Below are positions 1 through 9,700 of a DNA stretch of 64,000 nucleotides, piece after piece. The number at the start of each line of letters is the position of its first letter. Position 1 is the first letter of the stretch. The stretch comes from DAOUJI01 sp965224415 (lineage in GTDB: Bacteria > Chloroflexota > Dehalococcoidia > Lucifugimonadales > JAGWBF01): assembly GCA_965224415.1 (NCBI GenBank), contig CBDCZB010000004.1, positions 310,001-374,000 of the forward strand. Direction: 5' to 3'. Position numbers and translations under genes: made by a program. Under the pieces are notes generated by a model. It was not told where the DNA came from. It searched no databases and saw nothing but the letters and a program-made list of their open reading frames with translations.

Positions 1-302
1 CCGATGCCCAACTCCAGCCTGCCCCCGCTTATGACGTCCAGGGTCGCGGCCATCTTGGCAAGCAGACCCGGACTTCGATAAAGGTTGGCAAGCACCAAGG
101 GAATAAGACGGATGGACTCGGTCTCGGCTGCCAGGGCGGACAGGGTTGTCCAGCACTCCAGAGCGGGGACTCCCAGCAGATCGTACAGAGTGGCCGAGTG
201 GTAACCCAGCCGGTCTGCGTCCGTCCAGATACGCCTCATGGATGGATAGTCGTACCCGGCCTGATGCATGCGCACCGAAAACTTGATGGGCCTGCCGCTC
301 AT
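1..302 (-). CDS. LLM-class flavin-dependent oxidoreductase, N-terminal part (runs off left edge)
   Basis: The reverse strand from an ATG at 302 reads open to the window edge, about 100 codons. It contains a typical luciferase-like N-terminus: an early KFSVRMHQAGYDY segment, a central LAAETESIRLIPLV strand, and near the edge the family hallmark KMAATLDVISGGRLELGIG. A purine-rich Shine-Dalgarno (GGAGAGGTG) sits just upstream of the ATG. Such enzymes use F420 or FMN and act on varied substrates; the substrate cannot be told. It is divergent from the MBL-fold gene, sharing an intergenic promoter region. The C-terminal two thirds lie outside the window. Confidence 0.85.
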   Translation of the reverse strand, partial: MSGRPIKFSVRMHQAGYDYPSMRRIWTDADRLGYHSATLYDLLGVPALECWTTLSALAAETESIRLIPLVLANLYRSPGLLAKMAATLDVISGGRLELGI

Positions 303-354
303 TCCGAATTCACCTCTCCGCTCCATTATACCCGTCGACCAAGGGGCGTGCGCC

Positions 355-382
355 TTGACACTCCCGACGCCGGGAGTACAAT
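355..382 (+). promoter_or_regulatory. Sigma70-type promoter with palindromic spacer
   Basis: A perfect -35 TTGACA (355-360) and -10 TACAAT (377-382) are separated by 16 bases. The spacer itself is a 6-bp inverted repeat (CTCCCG-ACGC-CGGGAG, 361-376). It would drive the MBL-fold gene from about 389. The symmetric spacer could be an operator half-turn between the boxes; that part is inference. Confidence 0.6.
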
Positions 383-427
383 CAAGCCCATTCCAGTTCG
401 GCCACCATCCCAGAAGGAGACCGTGCG

Positions 428-1258
428 ATGCAGGTCACTCCCCACGTGTATGCGGCCCATATCCCCGAGAACCCCAAAGACGGCGGCGCGTTTCACCCCG
501 GAGGGACCCACATTTATTTCGTAGGGGACTCCTCCGACCACATGGTCATGGTCGACTCAGGGGAGCCGTACAGGAGCTGGACGAGCCGTATACTGGACTA
601 CTACGAGGAGTTGGGACGACCGACGATGAGCGGGATTCTCGTCACCCACGGCCACGGAGATCACGTGGGCGGTCTGGACAGGTTGCAGGAAGAGTTCGGG
701 TGTGAGGTCAAGTGTCACCCCAAGCTGGTCAGACGGCTTCAGAGGATGCTGGGGGACGGGGTCGTATCGAAGCTGGCATCGAGGGAACGTGTGCCGGTCG
801 GAGGCGGTTTGTCCATGACGGCCCTCTTCACCCCAGGCCACGAGGACGACCACGTTTGTTACCACTTGTCGAGAGAGCGGGTGCTGTTCACTGGCGACAC
901 GATACTGGGAAGCTCCTCCTCGACGGTTAGAAACCTCTCCGAGTACATGCGTTCCTTGCAATTGCTCTCCAGGTTCAACCCTAAGATCATCTGCCCAGGA
1001 CATGGCTCAGTGGTGCACAACGGCAGCCGAAGGATAGACTCCTACATCAGGCACCGAGAGGAAAGAGAAGCGCAAGTGATCAATGCCCTGGAAGCTGGAG
1101 CAGGCACAGTAGAGGAGATCGTGACCCAGGTCTATCCCCGCAACCTGCGCAGAGAGTTGAAACAAGCCGCCGGTCGCAATGTCTCAACGCACTTGGGAAA
1201 ACTGGTGGACGAGGGCAGGGTCAAGTCCTACCTGGACTACTCCCTGGTCGAACCGTAG
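428..1258 (+). CDS. MBL-fold metallo-hydrolase (LACTB2-like)
   Basis: A 276-residue metallo-beta-lactamase-fold hydrolase. The zinc-binding HGHGDH motif is at residues 74-79, with further ligands in the TPGHEDD, FTGDT and CPGHG segments. The C-terminal 70 residues look like the winged-helix extension of LACTB2-type proteins, which cleave RNA or act as thioesterases in other organisms; the substrate here is unknown. A good Shine-Dalgarno (AGAAGGAGA) precedes the ATG. It is a single gene with its own promoter at 355-382, followed by another promoter, so it is probably monocistronic. Confidence 0.85.
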   Translation: MQVTPHVYAAHIPENPKDGGAFHPGGTHIYFVGDSSDHMVMVDSGEPYRSWTSRILDYYEELGRPTMSGILVTHGHGDHVGGLDRLQEEFGCEVKCHPKLVRRLQRMLGDGVVSKLASRERVPVGGGLSMTALFTPGHEDDHVCYHLSRERVLFTGDTILGSSSSTVRNLSEYMRSLQLLSRFNPKIICPGHGSVVHNGSRRIDSYIRHREEREAQVINALEAGAGTVEEIVTQVYPRNLRRELKQAAGRNVSTHLGKLVDEGRVKSYLDYSLVEP

Positions 1259-1295
1259 GCGATAGGCGATAGAGGAGCTGTGCATCGAGAATCTA

Positions 1296-1324
1296 TTGAC
1301 AGCCAAAGTGCAGGCTAATACTAT
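1296..1324 (+). promoter_or_regulatory. Sigma70-type promoter for the NHL-repeat gene
   Basis: TTGACA (1296-1301), a 17-base spacer and TACTAT (1319-1324) stand upstream of the NHL gene, leaving a leader of about 110 bases. The match is by eye only. Confidence 0.45.
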
Positions 1325-1442
1325 CCAATTGGCCCATAGGCGTACCGCCCAACCCTACGGACCGAAGGGTCTTTCCAACGCCTGAGGACCAATTTCACCG
1401 CAATGAACATGACCTCTTAACCGTCCAAGGAGGTGTCCGCTC

Positions 1443-2339
1443 ATGACAACAGTAGGGCAAGGCCAGTTTACTTATGAGGTAGTCGAAGGCTGGGGAAACC
1501 TGCCGGACGGAATGACGTTCGGCCCCGTAAGTTCGGTGGCGGTGGACTCCCAGGACAGGGTCTACGCCTTCCAGCGCAAGGACCCGGCTGTGGTCATATT
1601 GGACCAGGACGGAAACTACGTTGATTCCTGGGGAAGCGGTTTCAAGTTTCCCCATGGCATATTTATAGGGCCCGATGACTTAGTGTACCTCACCGACCGC
1701 GACGACCACGTAGCACAGATATACACCTCCGACGGAAAGCTGGTCCGTGAGCTGGGGAACAAGGGCCAGCCCTCGGACACAGGTTGCGAGGTGGACGGCG
1801 GGGTGGTGCTCAGGGCCGCCGGCCCCTTTAACAAACCCACCGAGCTGGTGCCGTCTCCCTGGGGAGACCTGTTTGCCTCCGACGGGTACAGGAACAGCCG
1901 GATACACCGTTTCAATTCAGAAGGAGACCTGGTGCTCTCCTGGGGGGAGCCAGGGAAGTTCGAGAACCTCGAGTTTCACTTGCCCCACAGCGTCTATGTG
2001 GACTGGCAGGGCGTGGTCTACGTATGTGACAGGGAAAACAGCCGGGTGCTCAGCTTTACGCGGGACGGCATCTGGCTGAACACCTGGAACGACGTGTTCC
2101 GGCCCACGGACATATACATGGACAAGAAAGATATCGCGTACATCAGCGAGCTCAGCCCCCGCATAAGCATATTCGACAAAGAGGGCAACTTGCTTGCCCG
2201 GTTTGACACGCCTTCCGGCCACGGTCTGTACGGCGATTCCCAGGGAAACATCTATCTGGCAGAGGTCGGAGGACAGCGCATCACCAAATACGTGAACGTC
2301 CCCGAGGGTGGCTTGCAATACATCAAGGGGTTCCTATAG
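1443..2339 (+). CDS. NHL-repeat beta-propeller protein
   Basis: A 298-residue protein made of repeated NHL-type blades: recurrent segments such as SVAVDSQDRVYAF (about 31-43), HGIFIGPDDLVYLTD (71-85) and HSVYVDWQGVVYVCD later in the chain. The layout resembles peptidyl-alpha-hydroxyglycine amidating-lyase-like propellers. No signal peptide or membrane segment is visible, so a cytoplasmic enzyme or scaffold is likely. The start is fixed by a strong AAGGAGGTG site 8 bases upstream. It stands between two promoters and is followed by the RdhA-like gene. The reaction is unknown. Confidence 0.8.
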   Translation: MTTVGQGQFTYEVVEGWGNLPDGMTFGPVSSVAVDSQDRVYAFQRKDPAVVILDQDGNYVDSWGSGFKFPHGIFIGPDDLVYLTDRDDHVAQIYTSDGKLVRELGNKGQPSDTGCEVDGGVVLRAAGPFNKPTELVPSPWGDLFASDGYRNSRIHRFNSEGDLVLSWGEPGKFENLEFHLPHSVYVDWQGVVYVCDRENSRVLSFTRDGIWLNTWNDVFRPTDIYMDKKDIAYISELSPRISIFDKEGNLLARFDTPSGHGLYGDSQGNIYLAEVGGQRITKYVNVPEGGLQYIKGFL

Positions 2340-2375
2340 TCGCGAAAACCGTAAACTCAACGTTTGGATTTTACG

Positions 2376-2404
2376 TTGACACATCGGGAGCGATAAAGTA
2401 GTCT
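2376..2404 (+). promoter_or_regulatory. Possible promoter upstream of the RdhA-like gene
   Basis: A perfect TTGACA (2376-2381) is followed after 17 bases by a weak TAGTCT box (2399-2404). The leader to the ATG at 2464 would be about 50 bases. Confidence 0.35.
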
Positions 2405-2463
2405 GTTATGGAATCCAAGCATTCGCCTGATTAGTCCCGATTAGCGAAGAGTAAGGAGGGGGA

Positions 2464-3768
2464 ATGGCGCTCAAGGACCTTAGCCATACAGTGACCAGGC
2501 CGGGGATGAGGCCCGGAGACCCGGACGTAGATATCTCGGTAGCCGCCGACTTGGTGACGGTCCCCGGTGTGCCTCTGCGCGAGGAGGACCTGAACTACTA
2601 CGGCAGGGAAGAGCCTCTGGACGCCCTGTCTATATTTGAGAGTTCCTCTTTCGAATGGCTGCGCCCGCTCCGCCGTGCCAAGTCCGAAGACTCGATTAGG
2701 CAGACGGTCTATTTCGAGAAGATCATGACGCCGTTGGCCAAGTGGATTAAGGACAGCGGAGAATTGCCGCCCACCGCCGAGCCTAGCGGGGAGGACGTGG
2801 GTGACCTAATTAAGGCCAAGGCCAGGGAACTGGGTAACGTAGAGGTGGGTTTCACCGCCGTAGACAGGCGGTACATCTACCAAAGCAGGATGGCCGACTA
2901 CGATGCGGAATTGCCCCACGCCATCTGCATAGCCATGGACCAGGACTATGAGATGACCTGGAAGACCCCGGGGCTCGCGTCCGAGTGGACCCACGACGAC
3001 GTATACGAACGTCAGGGGTCGTTGGCTCAAGAATTGGTCGCCTACCTGAACTCCCTGGGCTACAGGGGCCAGGTTTCGCAGCCGTCGGTGGCCTACGGGC
3101 CGGCTATGCCGCTGTTCGTGCAGGCCGGGCTGGGTCAGGTTGGAGCCAACGGCATCCTCATGACCCCCCACATGGGGCCGTGGCTCAGGCTCCAGACCGT
3201 ATTCACCGATGCCAAGCTCACCTATGACCAGCCGGTGGACTACGGGATACACGCCTTCTGCCAAATATGCCAGGTGTGCACCAACCGCTGCCCCGGCAGG
3301 GCCCTTTCTAGAGAGAAGGTCTGGTTCCGAGGCGCCCACAAGAACAAGGTGGCTTTCCGGCGTTGCCAACCCATGGTGGCACGGTACTCCAGCTGCGGCG
3401 TCTGCCAGCGCGTGTGCCCCATCGGCGCGTACGGCATGAAGCCCGTCATGGACCACTACATGGAAACCGGCGAGGTCCTGGGCAAGGGCACCCACGACCT
3501 GGAAGGCTACTACCTGCCCGGCAAGGGCTACTACGGCCCCGGCGAGCTTCCCACCTTCGACAAGGAGACCTTCAACATGCCCAAGGGCAGGACTGAAGAC
3601 TGGCTCCTAATACAGTTCCGCGACAAGCTCATCGAAACCAAGGAAGATGAGTCCATTGACCGCGACGAGATGTGGGAAGAGTTCCGTGAGAAGGTGGAAG
3701 AGTCCTTCAACCGGAGCTTCGTCTCCGAAATGGCTATGGACACCGGCGGTGAGTTGGGCGGCGTGTAA
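2464..3768 (+). CDS. Cytoplasmic reductive-dehalogenase-like 4Fe-4S protein
   Basis: A 434-residue protein of the RdhA/QueG superfamily. Two 4Fe-4S motifs are clear: C266-x2-C269-x2-C272-x3-C276P and C301...C311-x2-C314-x3-C318P. The preceding region (about 115-260) carries the GLGQVGANG segment (222-230) that matches the corrinoid-binding nitroreductase-like core of the family. There is no twin-arginine signal peptide at the N-terminus and no RdhB-type membrane anchor gene next to it, unlike respiratory dehalogenases. This suggests a cytoplasmic, possibly catabolic enzyme. Start chosen at an ATG 5 bases after a GGAGGGGG site. A hairpin terminator follows directly, so the gene is probably monocistronic. 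Confidence 0.8.
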   Translation: MALKDLSHTVTRPGMRPGDPDVDISVAADLVTVPGVPLREEDLNYYGREEPLDALSIFESSSFEWLRPLRRAKSEDSIRQTVYFEKIMTPLAKWIKDSGELPPTAEPSGEDVGDLIKAKARELGNVEVGFTAVDRRYIYQSRMADYDAELPHAICIAMDQDYEMTWKTPGLASEWTHDDVYERQGSLAQELVAYLNSLGYRGQVSQPSVAYGPAMPLFVQAGLGQVGANGILMTPHMGPWLRLQTVFTDAKLTYDQPVDYGIHAFCQICQVCTNRCPGRALSREKVWFRGAHKNKVAFRRCQPMVARYSSCGVCQRVCPIGAYGMKPVMDHYMETGEVLGKGTHDLEGYYLPGKGYYGPGELPTFDKETFNMPKGRTEDWLLIQFRDKLIETKEDESIDRDEMWEEFREKVEESFNRSFVSEMAMDTGGELGGV

Positions 3769-3790
3769 AGCCCACGTTATTCGACCGCAA

Positions 3791-3826
3791 AAAGAGGGCC
3801 TCCCATAACGGGAGGCCCTTTACTTT
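3791..3826. terminator. Bidirectional hairpin terminator
   Basis: A perfect 10-bp stem (AGGGCCTCCC / GGGAGGCCCT) with loop ATAAC lies between convergent genes. An A-run precedes it and TTTACTTTG follows, so it can stop transcription from both sides. Confidence 0.8.
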
Positions 3827-3847
3827 GCCGGAGACAGGGTGGTCGAG

Positions 3848-4849
3848 CTACCCCAGAGAGTCAAGCGCCGTCGCCAACTCCTCTATTGTGGCGTAACCTT
3901 CGAACCGGTGGGTCACCACACCTTGTGGGTCTATAACAAACGTCCATTCCGGACTTGGAAGGTTCCATTCCACCGCGGTGGGAGACAGTCGTGCTCGGCT
4001 GAGGTCTCCCTGTATCTCGTCGGGATTGTCGTAGATGTCCACGTGTATGAAGTTGGCGTCGCCCTTGCGCATGTCTTTCAATTCCTGCAGCGTCTCCACC
4101 TGAGGTCCGCAAACGGCGTTGGTGCAGAACGCAGGGCTGGCCATTACCACGACGGTGGGAAGGTCGTTGTCCAGAGCCTCCGATATGGTCACTTGATATA
4201 AGTCAGGGTCTTTAAGAGAACCTGTGGTGAGTTGATGAAGTCCCTCCACGTCATTGACTGTTTTGCTCACGCTGGATGGGGCGGAATGGCCCACTCCCAC
4301 TGCCTCCGGCGCCTTATGCACGGGAAAGCGAAGTTCGGCCGTGGAGGAGCCTCCGTCAGGCGACGGTATAGACATCTCCAGCCTCCATTCGCCAACCCGG
4401 TCGAACGTGAGGTGAGTCGCATAGAGGCCGCGAGTCCCGTATGGCCAGGGGTGGAATACCGCCGTGGCCGTCTCGACAAGCTCGCCCTCTCCCTCGGCTC
4501 CGACCTCGCCCACGTAGTAGCTGGACACCCTCGAGCCGGGCACCTTTATCGCAGCCTGGGCCGAAGCGAGAATAAAACCGACTCGGTTGGCCCCTAGCCC
4601 CAGGTCGGGCGTTGCGAAAATCGCCCATATGCCGTCGGGGGATACAGGACCCCTGGAGACGACGAACGCTTCCTCGCTCAGGAGTATGGGCGTCTCCGAA
4701 ACTTCCGTCGGAGGAGCCTCGGTGGGAGGCGGCTCAGTTACGGTTGGGGGCGGTCCAGTGGGGACCTCCTCCGAGGAGCACGACGCCACGAGAACCGCGA
4801 CAACGGTCAGGAGCGCTGCGGAAAAAACTTTCAAGGCGATTCGGACCAT
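3848..4849 (-). CDS. Thioredoxin-fold lipoprotein
   Basis: A 333-residue exported lipoprotein. The N-terminal signal ends in a lipobox VASC (Cys24), followed by a Pro/Thr/Glu-rich linker. The C-terminal half (about 195-333) is a thioredoxin-like domain with a CTNAVC motif (two Cys spaced by four residues) and a FVIDPQGVVTHRFEGY strand typical of TlpA/SCO-type folds. It sits 10 bases downstream of a second thioredoxin lipoprotein, forming a minus-strand pair. A role in extracytoplasmic thiol redox or metal delivery is likely but not proved. Confidence 0.75.
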   Translation of the reverse strand: MVRIALKVFSAALLTVVAVLVASCSSEEVPTGPPPTVTEPPPTEAPPTEVSETPILLSEEAFVVSRGPVSPDGIWAIFATPDLGLGANRVGFILASAQAAIKVPGSRVSSYYVGEVGAEGEGELVETATAVFHPWPYGTRGLYATHLTFDRVGEWRLEMSIPSPDGGSSTAELRFPVHKAPEAVGVGHSAPSSVSKTVNDVEGLHQLTTGSLKDPDLYQVTISEALDNDLPTVVVMASPAFCTNAVCGPQVETLQELKDMRKGDANFIHVDIYDNPDEIQGDLSRARLSPTAVEWNLPSPEWTFVIDPQGVVTHRFEGYATIEELATALDSLG

Positions 4850-4859
4850 GAGATCGAGC

Positions 4860-6098
4860 TTATATGCCCGCCTCGTAGATGCCGAAGGTGTAGGCGAATA
4901 TGGCCAGCCCCTCGTTGTTGGAGCTTAGCCTAAGGTCGTGGGAGCCGTATTCGTCGGCTTCTACGACAGCGTACATACGGGGCTCGTCCACGTTAATGTA
5001 GCTCTGCCCGTTTTCGTCGATTAGGATGTCGGCCCCTTTTGCCGATTCGGTCAGGGGCGCTCCGTCAAGCGTGACCAACACCTTTGCGGTCTCGCCTTCG
5101 GACTGCGGTTTAAAGACTACATTGACGCTCTTGGAGTTGAAACGTAGGAACACCGAGTCTTCATAACCGGTTGTTTCACGGGAGTGGACTATCTCCTCTT
5201 TACCCGCGTACCACTCTCCGATCAGGTACAGCATGTTCTCCCTGTAGGACCCGGGGTCGGGATAACTCATGACCGTCTCGGCCGAGTCATAATACTCGGG
5301 ATTGCCAATGTACCCGCCACGACCATAGATGGCGTCGTTGTAGCCGCGCTCCCATCCGGCGTAAAGCTCTCTGGTTATTCCCTGTCCGCGGTCCAGGAAG
5401 GCCTGGTCCCTCCTCTGGTCTTCGGGCAGGTCTATGGCGACCTGGGACAGGTCTGACCCGGACTCTTCCAGAAGGCGCCGGATGGTCTCCTCCGTCTCTG
5501 CGTAGGCGCCCTCGCCGAAATGGGTGTACCTGACTACGCCGTTCTGGTCTATGAGGTACTTGGCCGGCCAGTAGCGGTTTTCGTACGCCCTCCAGGTGCC
5601 GTAGTCGTTGTCCAGAGCGACGGCCCACTCTATCTCGAAGTCCTCCACCGCTTTCTTCACGTTGGCGAAGTCCTTCTCAAACTCGAACTCGGGCGTGTGA
5701 ACTCCAATCATCACCAAGCCGTGGTCTGCGTACTTGGCGTGCCACTCCCGGAGATACGGCAAAGTGCGTACGCAGTTGACGCAGGTGTAGGTCCAGAAGT
5801 CTATCAGTACCACCTGGCCTCGGAGGTCGCTGATTTTCAGAGGGTCCGAGTTTATCCAGGCATCTATGCGGGTGATTTCCGCGGCCTGGGGCCCCAGTTT
5901 GGACGAATCAAAAGTAGGCGTCGGTTCCGGTGTAGGAACTGCGGTGGGCTCGGCTGTCGGCGGGTCTGTGGCCGATACGGTGGGGGATGGGGGCGCTTTG
6001 GTGGGTTCAGGTGTGGGCGTAGGATCCCTGCCTTCGCAAGCGGTCGCTGCCAGGACGGTGATGGTGATGAGCATTGCCGAAAGAATGATTTTAATCAT
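4860..6098 (-). CDS. Thioredoxin-like lipoprotein with DipZ-type C-terminal domain
   Basis: Read from the ATG at 6098, the 412-residue product starts with a hydrophobic signal and lipobox ATAC (Cys21), then a Pro/Thr-rich spacer. The TlpA-like redoxin domain has WTYTCVNC (redox Cys106 and Cys109), the DipZ/YfhL hallmark. The final 150 residues match the carbohydrate-binding-like domain that follows redoxin in DipZ proteins. An upstream TTG at 6119 would extend it by seven residues but gives a poor signal sequence. With the neighbouring lipoprotein it probably forms an extracytoplasmic thiol-redox pair. Confidence 0.8.
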   Translation of the reverse strand: MIKIILSAMLITITVLAATACEGRDPTPTPEPTKAPPSPTVSATDPPTAEPTAVPTPEPTPTFDSSKLGPQAAEITRIDAWINSDPLKISDLRGQVVLIDFWTYTCVNCVRTLPYLREWHAKYADHGLVMIGVHTPEFEFEKDFANVKKAVEDFEIEWAVALDNDYGTWRAYENRYWPAKYLIDQNGVVRYTHFGEGAYAETEETIRRLLEESGSDLSQVAIDLPEDQRRDQAFLDRGQGITRELYAGWERGYNDAIYGRGGYIGNPEYYDSAETVMSYPDPGSYRENMLYLIGEWYAGKEEIVHSRETTGYEDSVFLRFNSKSVNVVFKPQSEGETAKVLVTLDGAPLTESAKGADILIDENGQSYINVDEPRMYAVVEADEYGSHDLRLSSNNEGLAIFAYTFGIYEAGI

Positions 6099-6167
6099 AG
6101 CAAAATAATCATACGCCAATTTACGGTCACTGGATTACATCGCCGCCCGGTTTCCGAGAAATAGCCA

Positions 6168-6196
6168 TTGACTTGGATGGCTCTTGTGCCTATCGT
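6168..6196 (+). promoter_or_regulatory. Promoter giving a probably leaderless transcript
   Basis: TTGACT (6168-6173), a 17-base spacer and TATCGT (6191-6196) lie so close to the ATG at 6206 that the predicted start of transcription falls within about three bases of it. No Shine-Dalgarno is present. Confidence 0.45.
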
Positions 6197-6205
6197 AGTG
6201 ACACT

Positions 6206-6727
6206 ATGACAAGAGTCTACTACGACGTGACGGAAACTCCTATAGGTTGGGCTGCGGCGCTGGCGTCTGATATGGGAATTCGACGCCTCAACTTTCGCAG
6301 GTCTGCGTGTGAAGCGGTCGAGGAGCTGGGGCTGGACATCCCTTCAGCCGATCCCTGCCCAGAAATGCTGACGGGGCTGTGGAACGCGTTAGAGAGTTAC
6401 TTTGAGGGACGCCCCGACGCCTTTTCCGACCTGAGGCTCGATTTGGCGGAAGCGCCGGCTTTCCATAGGGCTGCATGGGACGCGTGCCTCACCATCCCGC
6501 TGGGCGAGACCCGCAGCTACGGGTGGCTGGCGGCGGAGGCCGGTAAGCCTGGCGCTTCCCGGGCCGCCGGTCAGGCCATGGCCAGGAACAGGGTGGCTGT
6601 CGTCATACCCTGCCACAGGATAGTGGCCAGCAACGGGGCACTGCATGGGTACGGAGGCGGGTTGGACCAAAAGGCCGCTCTCCTCGAAATGGAACGGCAG
6701 CACGCGCTCAAGGCCGTCGGCGTTTAG
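6206..6727 (+). CDS. ogt: Methylated-DNA--[protein]-cysteine S-methyltransferase
   Basis: A 173-residue O6-alkylguanine-DNA alkyltransferase, a suicide repair protein. The acceptor motif IPCHRI has Cys136, preceded by the helix-turn-helix arginine region (SYGWLAAEAGKPGASRAAG) and followed by GYGGGLDQKAALL. The N-terminal half is the short Ada/Ogt-type domain. The ATG at 6206 is chosen over an in-frame TTG at 6173 because the TTG overlaps the -35 box. The stop codon region overlaps the 3' end of convergent dnaE by four bases. Confidence 0.85.
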   Translation: MTRVYYDVTETPIGWAAALASDMGIRRLNFRRSACEAVEELGLDIPSADPCPEMLTGLWNALESYFEGRPDAFSDLRLDLAEAPAFHRAAWDACLTIPLGETRSYGWLAAEAGKPGASRAAGQAMARNRVAVVIPCHRIVASNGALHGYGGGLDQKAALLEMERQHALKAVGV

Positions 6728-9700
6728 CCGACGGGCATTTCAGCCCTGACTGACCCTTCACCCAACAGGGATTCCAGCCGGGAGCAGAGTTCTTCCTCGT
6801 AACCGATGGTCACCACCGGCAGGTCCAAGACCACTCTCCTGCCCTGAGTGGCGATCTCCAGTTGGACCCGATCGTTGCCGGGGTATTCCAGCATCGTCCG
6901 TACAGCTTCACGGAGCAGGTGGGTGTCCTCTTCGGCGTCGTCCGATTCGGTCATTGACACCATTACCAGGGCCCCGCTGCGCCCGTTCCCGTTGGACGAG
7001 CCGTTGCCGCTGGGCTGAACAGCGGGGGCGGTGTATTCGGGGGCGTGTTCTTGAACGGAGGGTTGTTCGGAAGGCAGTGGGGGTTCTCCTTTCGGCGGCT
7101 TTTCGGTTGGAGTCACGGTAAACTGCTCGGCGGTGTAGCAATGGATGGAAATTTCATCGCCGCGGGCCTTGGCCCTTCCGCTCACCAGCAGAAGCATGCC
7201 TTCTTCCCATAGGGAACCGGTCTTTTCCAGCACGTCGGGCCATGCAATGACCTCCACCCTGCCGTAGACCAAGTCCAGAGTTGCGACGGCGAACGCACGC
7301 TGATCTTTGGTGTACCGTCGGGACACCGACGACACCTGGCCCATTGCCTTGACGTTCTGGCCGTCGATTTCCACGTCTAGCTTGTCCTGGGAGGTAATGA
7401 TGTCGTCCCCTTGGACGTTGACGGCCGCTTTCCAGGGATTCTCCGTCAACGGGACTCCCAGGAGCTCCCGTTCCCATGCCACCTTCTCGCTGGGCTGAAC
7501 GTCGCCGCCGCTGATGTTGATGGTCAGCGCCGTTCCGGCGGCCTCCATTTCTGGATGCGCGTCGAATAAGCTGGACTGACCGGAGGCCTTACGGCTCGAC
7601 TCGGTCTGGGAGAGCGACAGTATCTGGTCCAGGGAGTTGAGGACCGCGCCCCGGTTTCCGAGGCTTTCCAACGCCCCGACTTTAATCAGGCTCTCAAGAG
7701 TCCGGCGGTTCAATCCCCTCAGGTCGGCCCGTCCGCAAAAGTCCTCTAGGGACTCAAATGGACCTCCGGCAATTCTTTCTTCCACGATGGGCTTGACAGC
7801 CCCCTCACCGACGTTCTTGATGGCGGCCAGTCCAAAGCTCAGGCCCGGAACGCCCCTGTCATCTTTGGTGGTCGAGAAGTGGACTCCGCTGGTGTTGACA
7901 TCCGGAAGAAGCACGGGAATTCCCATGCGGAAGCACTCGCTGATGGCGTTGGCAGTCCTTTCCGGGTGGTCTAGGCGGGAGTTCAGCACGGACGCCATGT
8001 ATTCCAACGGATAGTTGGCCTTGAAGTACCCTGTCCAGTATGAGATCAGGGCGTAGCTTACGCTGTGGGCCTTGTTGAATGCGTATCCGGCGAAGGGTTC
8101 AATCAGATTGAACACGTCCTGGGCCAACTCTTCGCTGAAGCCCTTGCTCATGGCCCCCGCAACGAAACGGGCCCTCTCTTGTCCCATGAGTTCGGGTATC
8201 TTCTTTCCCATGGCCTTGCGGACGATGTCGGCCTGACCTAGGGAGTATCCGGCGAAGGCCTGAAGAATCAGAAGCACCTGGTCCTGGTACACGATGACGC
8301 CGTGGGTCTCCTCCAGTATGTCCTGCATGCTTGGGTGGGGGTACCTGACCGTCGCGCGGCCGTGCTTCGCTTCGATGAAGGTGGTGATGTGCTCCATAGG
8401 CCCCGGACGGTAGAGGGCTATCATGGCCGATATGTCGGCCAGGCAGGAGGGTTTTAGCTCCCTGATGTAGCGCTGCATTCCGGCGCTCTCCAACTGGAAC
8501 ACGTCGGACGTGTTTCCCGAGGAGAGCAGCTCGAAAGTCTTCTGATCATCCAGAGGAAGCCTGTAGAGGTCTATCTTGATTCCCCTGGTCTCCTCTACCA
8601 TCTTCACCGCCCGGTCCAGGATGGTGAGGTTGGTGAGTCCCAGGAAGTCCATTTTCAGCAGCCCCAGCTTGGCCACCGGGTCCATGGCGTACTGTGTCAT
8701 GGCGAGGGAACCGGGGCTGTCTCCGCGCACCGCCTTCTGCAGGGGCAGGTATTCGGTGAGCGGCTCGCTTGCTATGACCACTCCGGCGGCGTGGGTGCTG
8801 GCGTGGTGTACGGTGCCTTCCAGGCCCATGGCTGTCTCTATGAGCTTCCCTATGGCCTCGTCCGACTCCCGCAGCTCTCTGAGTTCCGGGGTGGCGGCCA
8901 GAGCGTCTTCCAGAGTGCGAGCCTTGAATGGCACCAACCGGGCCACCCGGTCGACGTCGGCGTAGGTCATTCCAAGGCTGCGGCCCACGTCCCTGAGGGA
9001 CGCCTTGGCTCCCAAGGTGCCGAAGGTGATGATCTGGGCGACCCGATCCTGGCCGTAGCGTTCGGCGACGTATGCCAGGACCTCGTCCCGCCGGTCGTCT
9101 TGGAAGTCCATGTCTATGTCGGGCATCTCCTTGCGCTCGATGTTCAAGAAGCGCTCGAAGACCAATCTGTATTCCAGCGGGTCCACCTGGGTTACGCCCA
9201 GGCAGTAGAGCACCACGCTCGCGGCGGCGCTGCCCCGAACTCCAAGCACCAACTGTTTCTCGCGGACGAAGGATATGATGTCCCATACCACCAGGAAGTA
9301 GTTGGCGAACTGAGTCTGCTTGATGACGTCCAACTCGTAATCCAACCGCTGGACGGCCTCGTCACTGGGCCGTGGGTAGAGGGCCTTGAAACCCTCCCGG
9401 GCTATCTGGGCGAGGTATTCGTCGGATGTAACGCCGTCGGGAACAGGGTAGGTCGGCAGATGCAACTCCCCCATGTCCAATGTGACGTTGCACATTTCAG
9501 CAATGCGCCCGGCGTTCTCGACGGCCTCCGGGAAATCGGGGAAGTCGGCGGCCATCTCCTCGCCGCTCTTGAGGTAATAGGAGTCGTCCTCCATCTTGAG
9601 GCGCTTCTCATCCTGAACGGTGGTGCCGGTGTGAATGCAGATGAGAACATCCTGGAGATATGAGTCCTCTTTCTCAACGTAGTGGCAGTCGTTGGTCACC

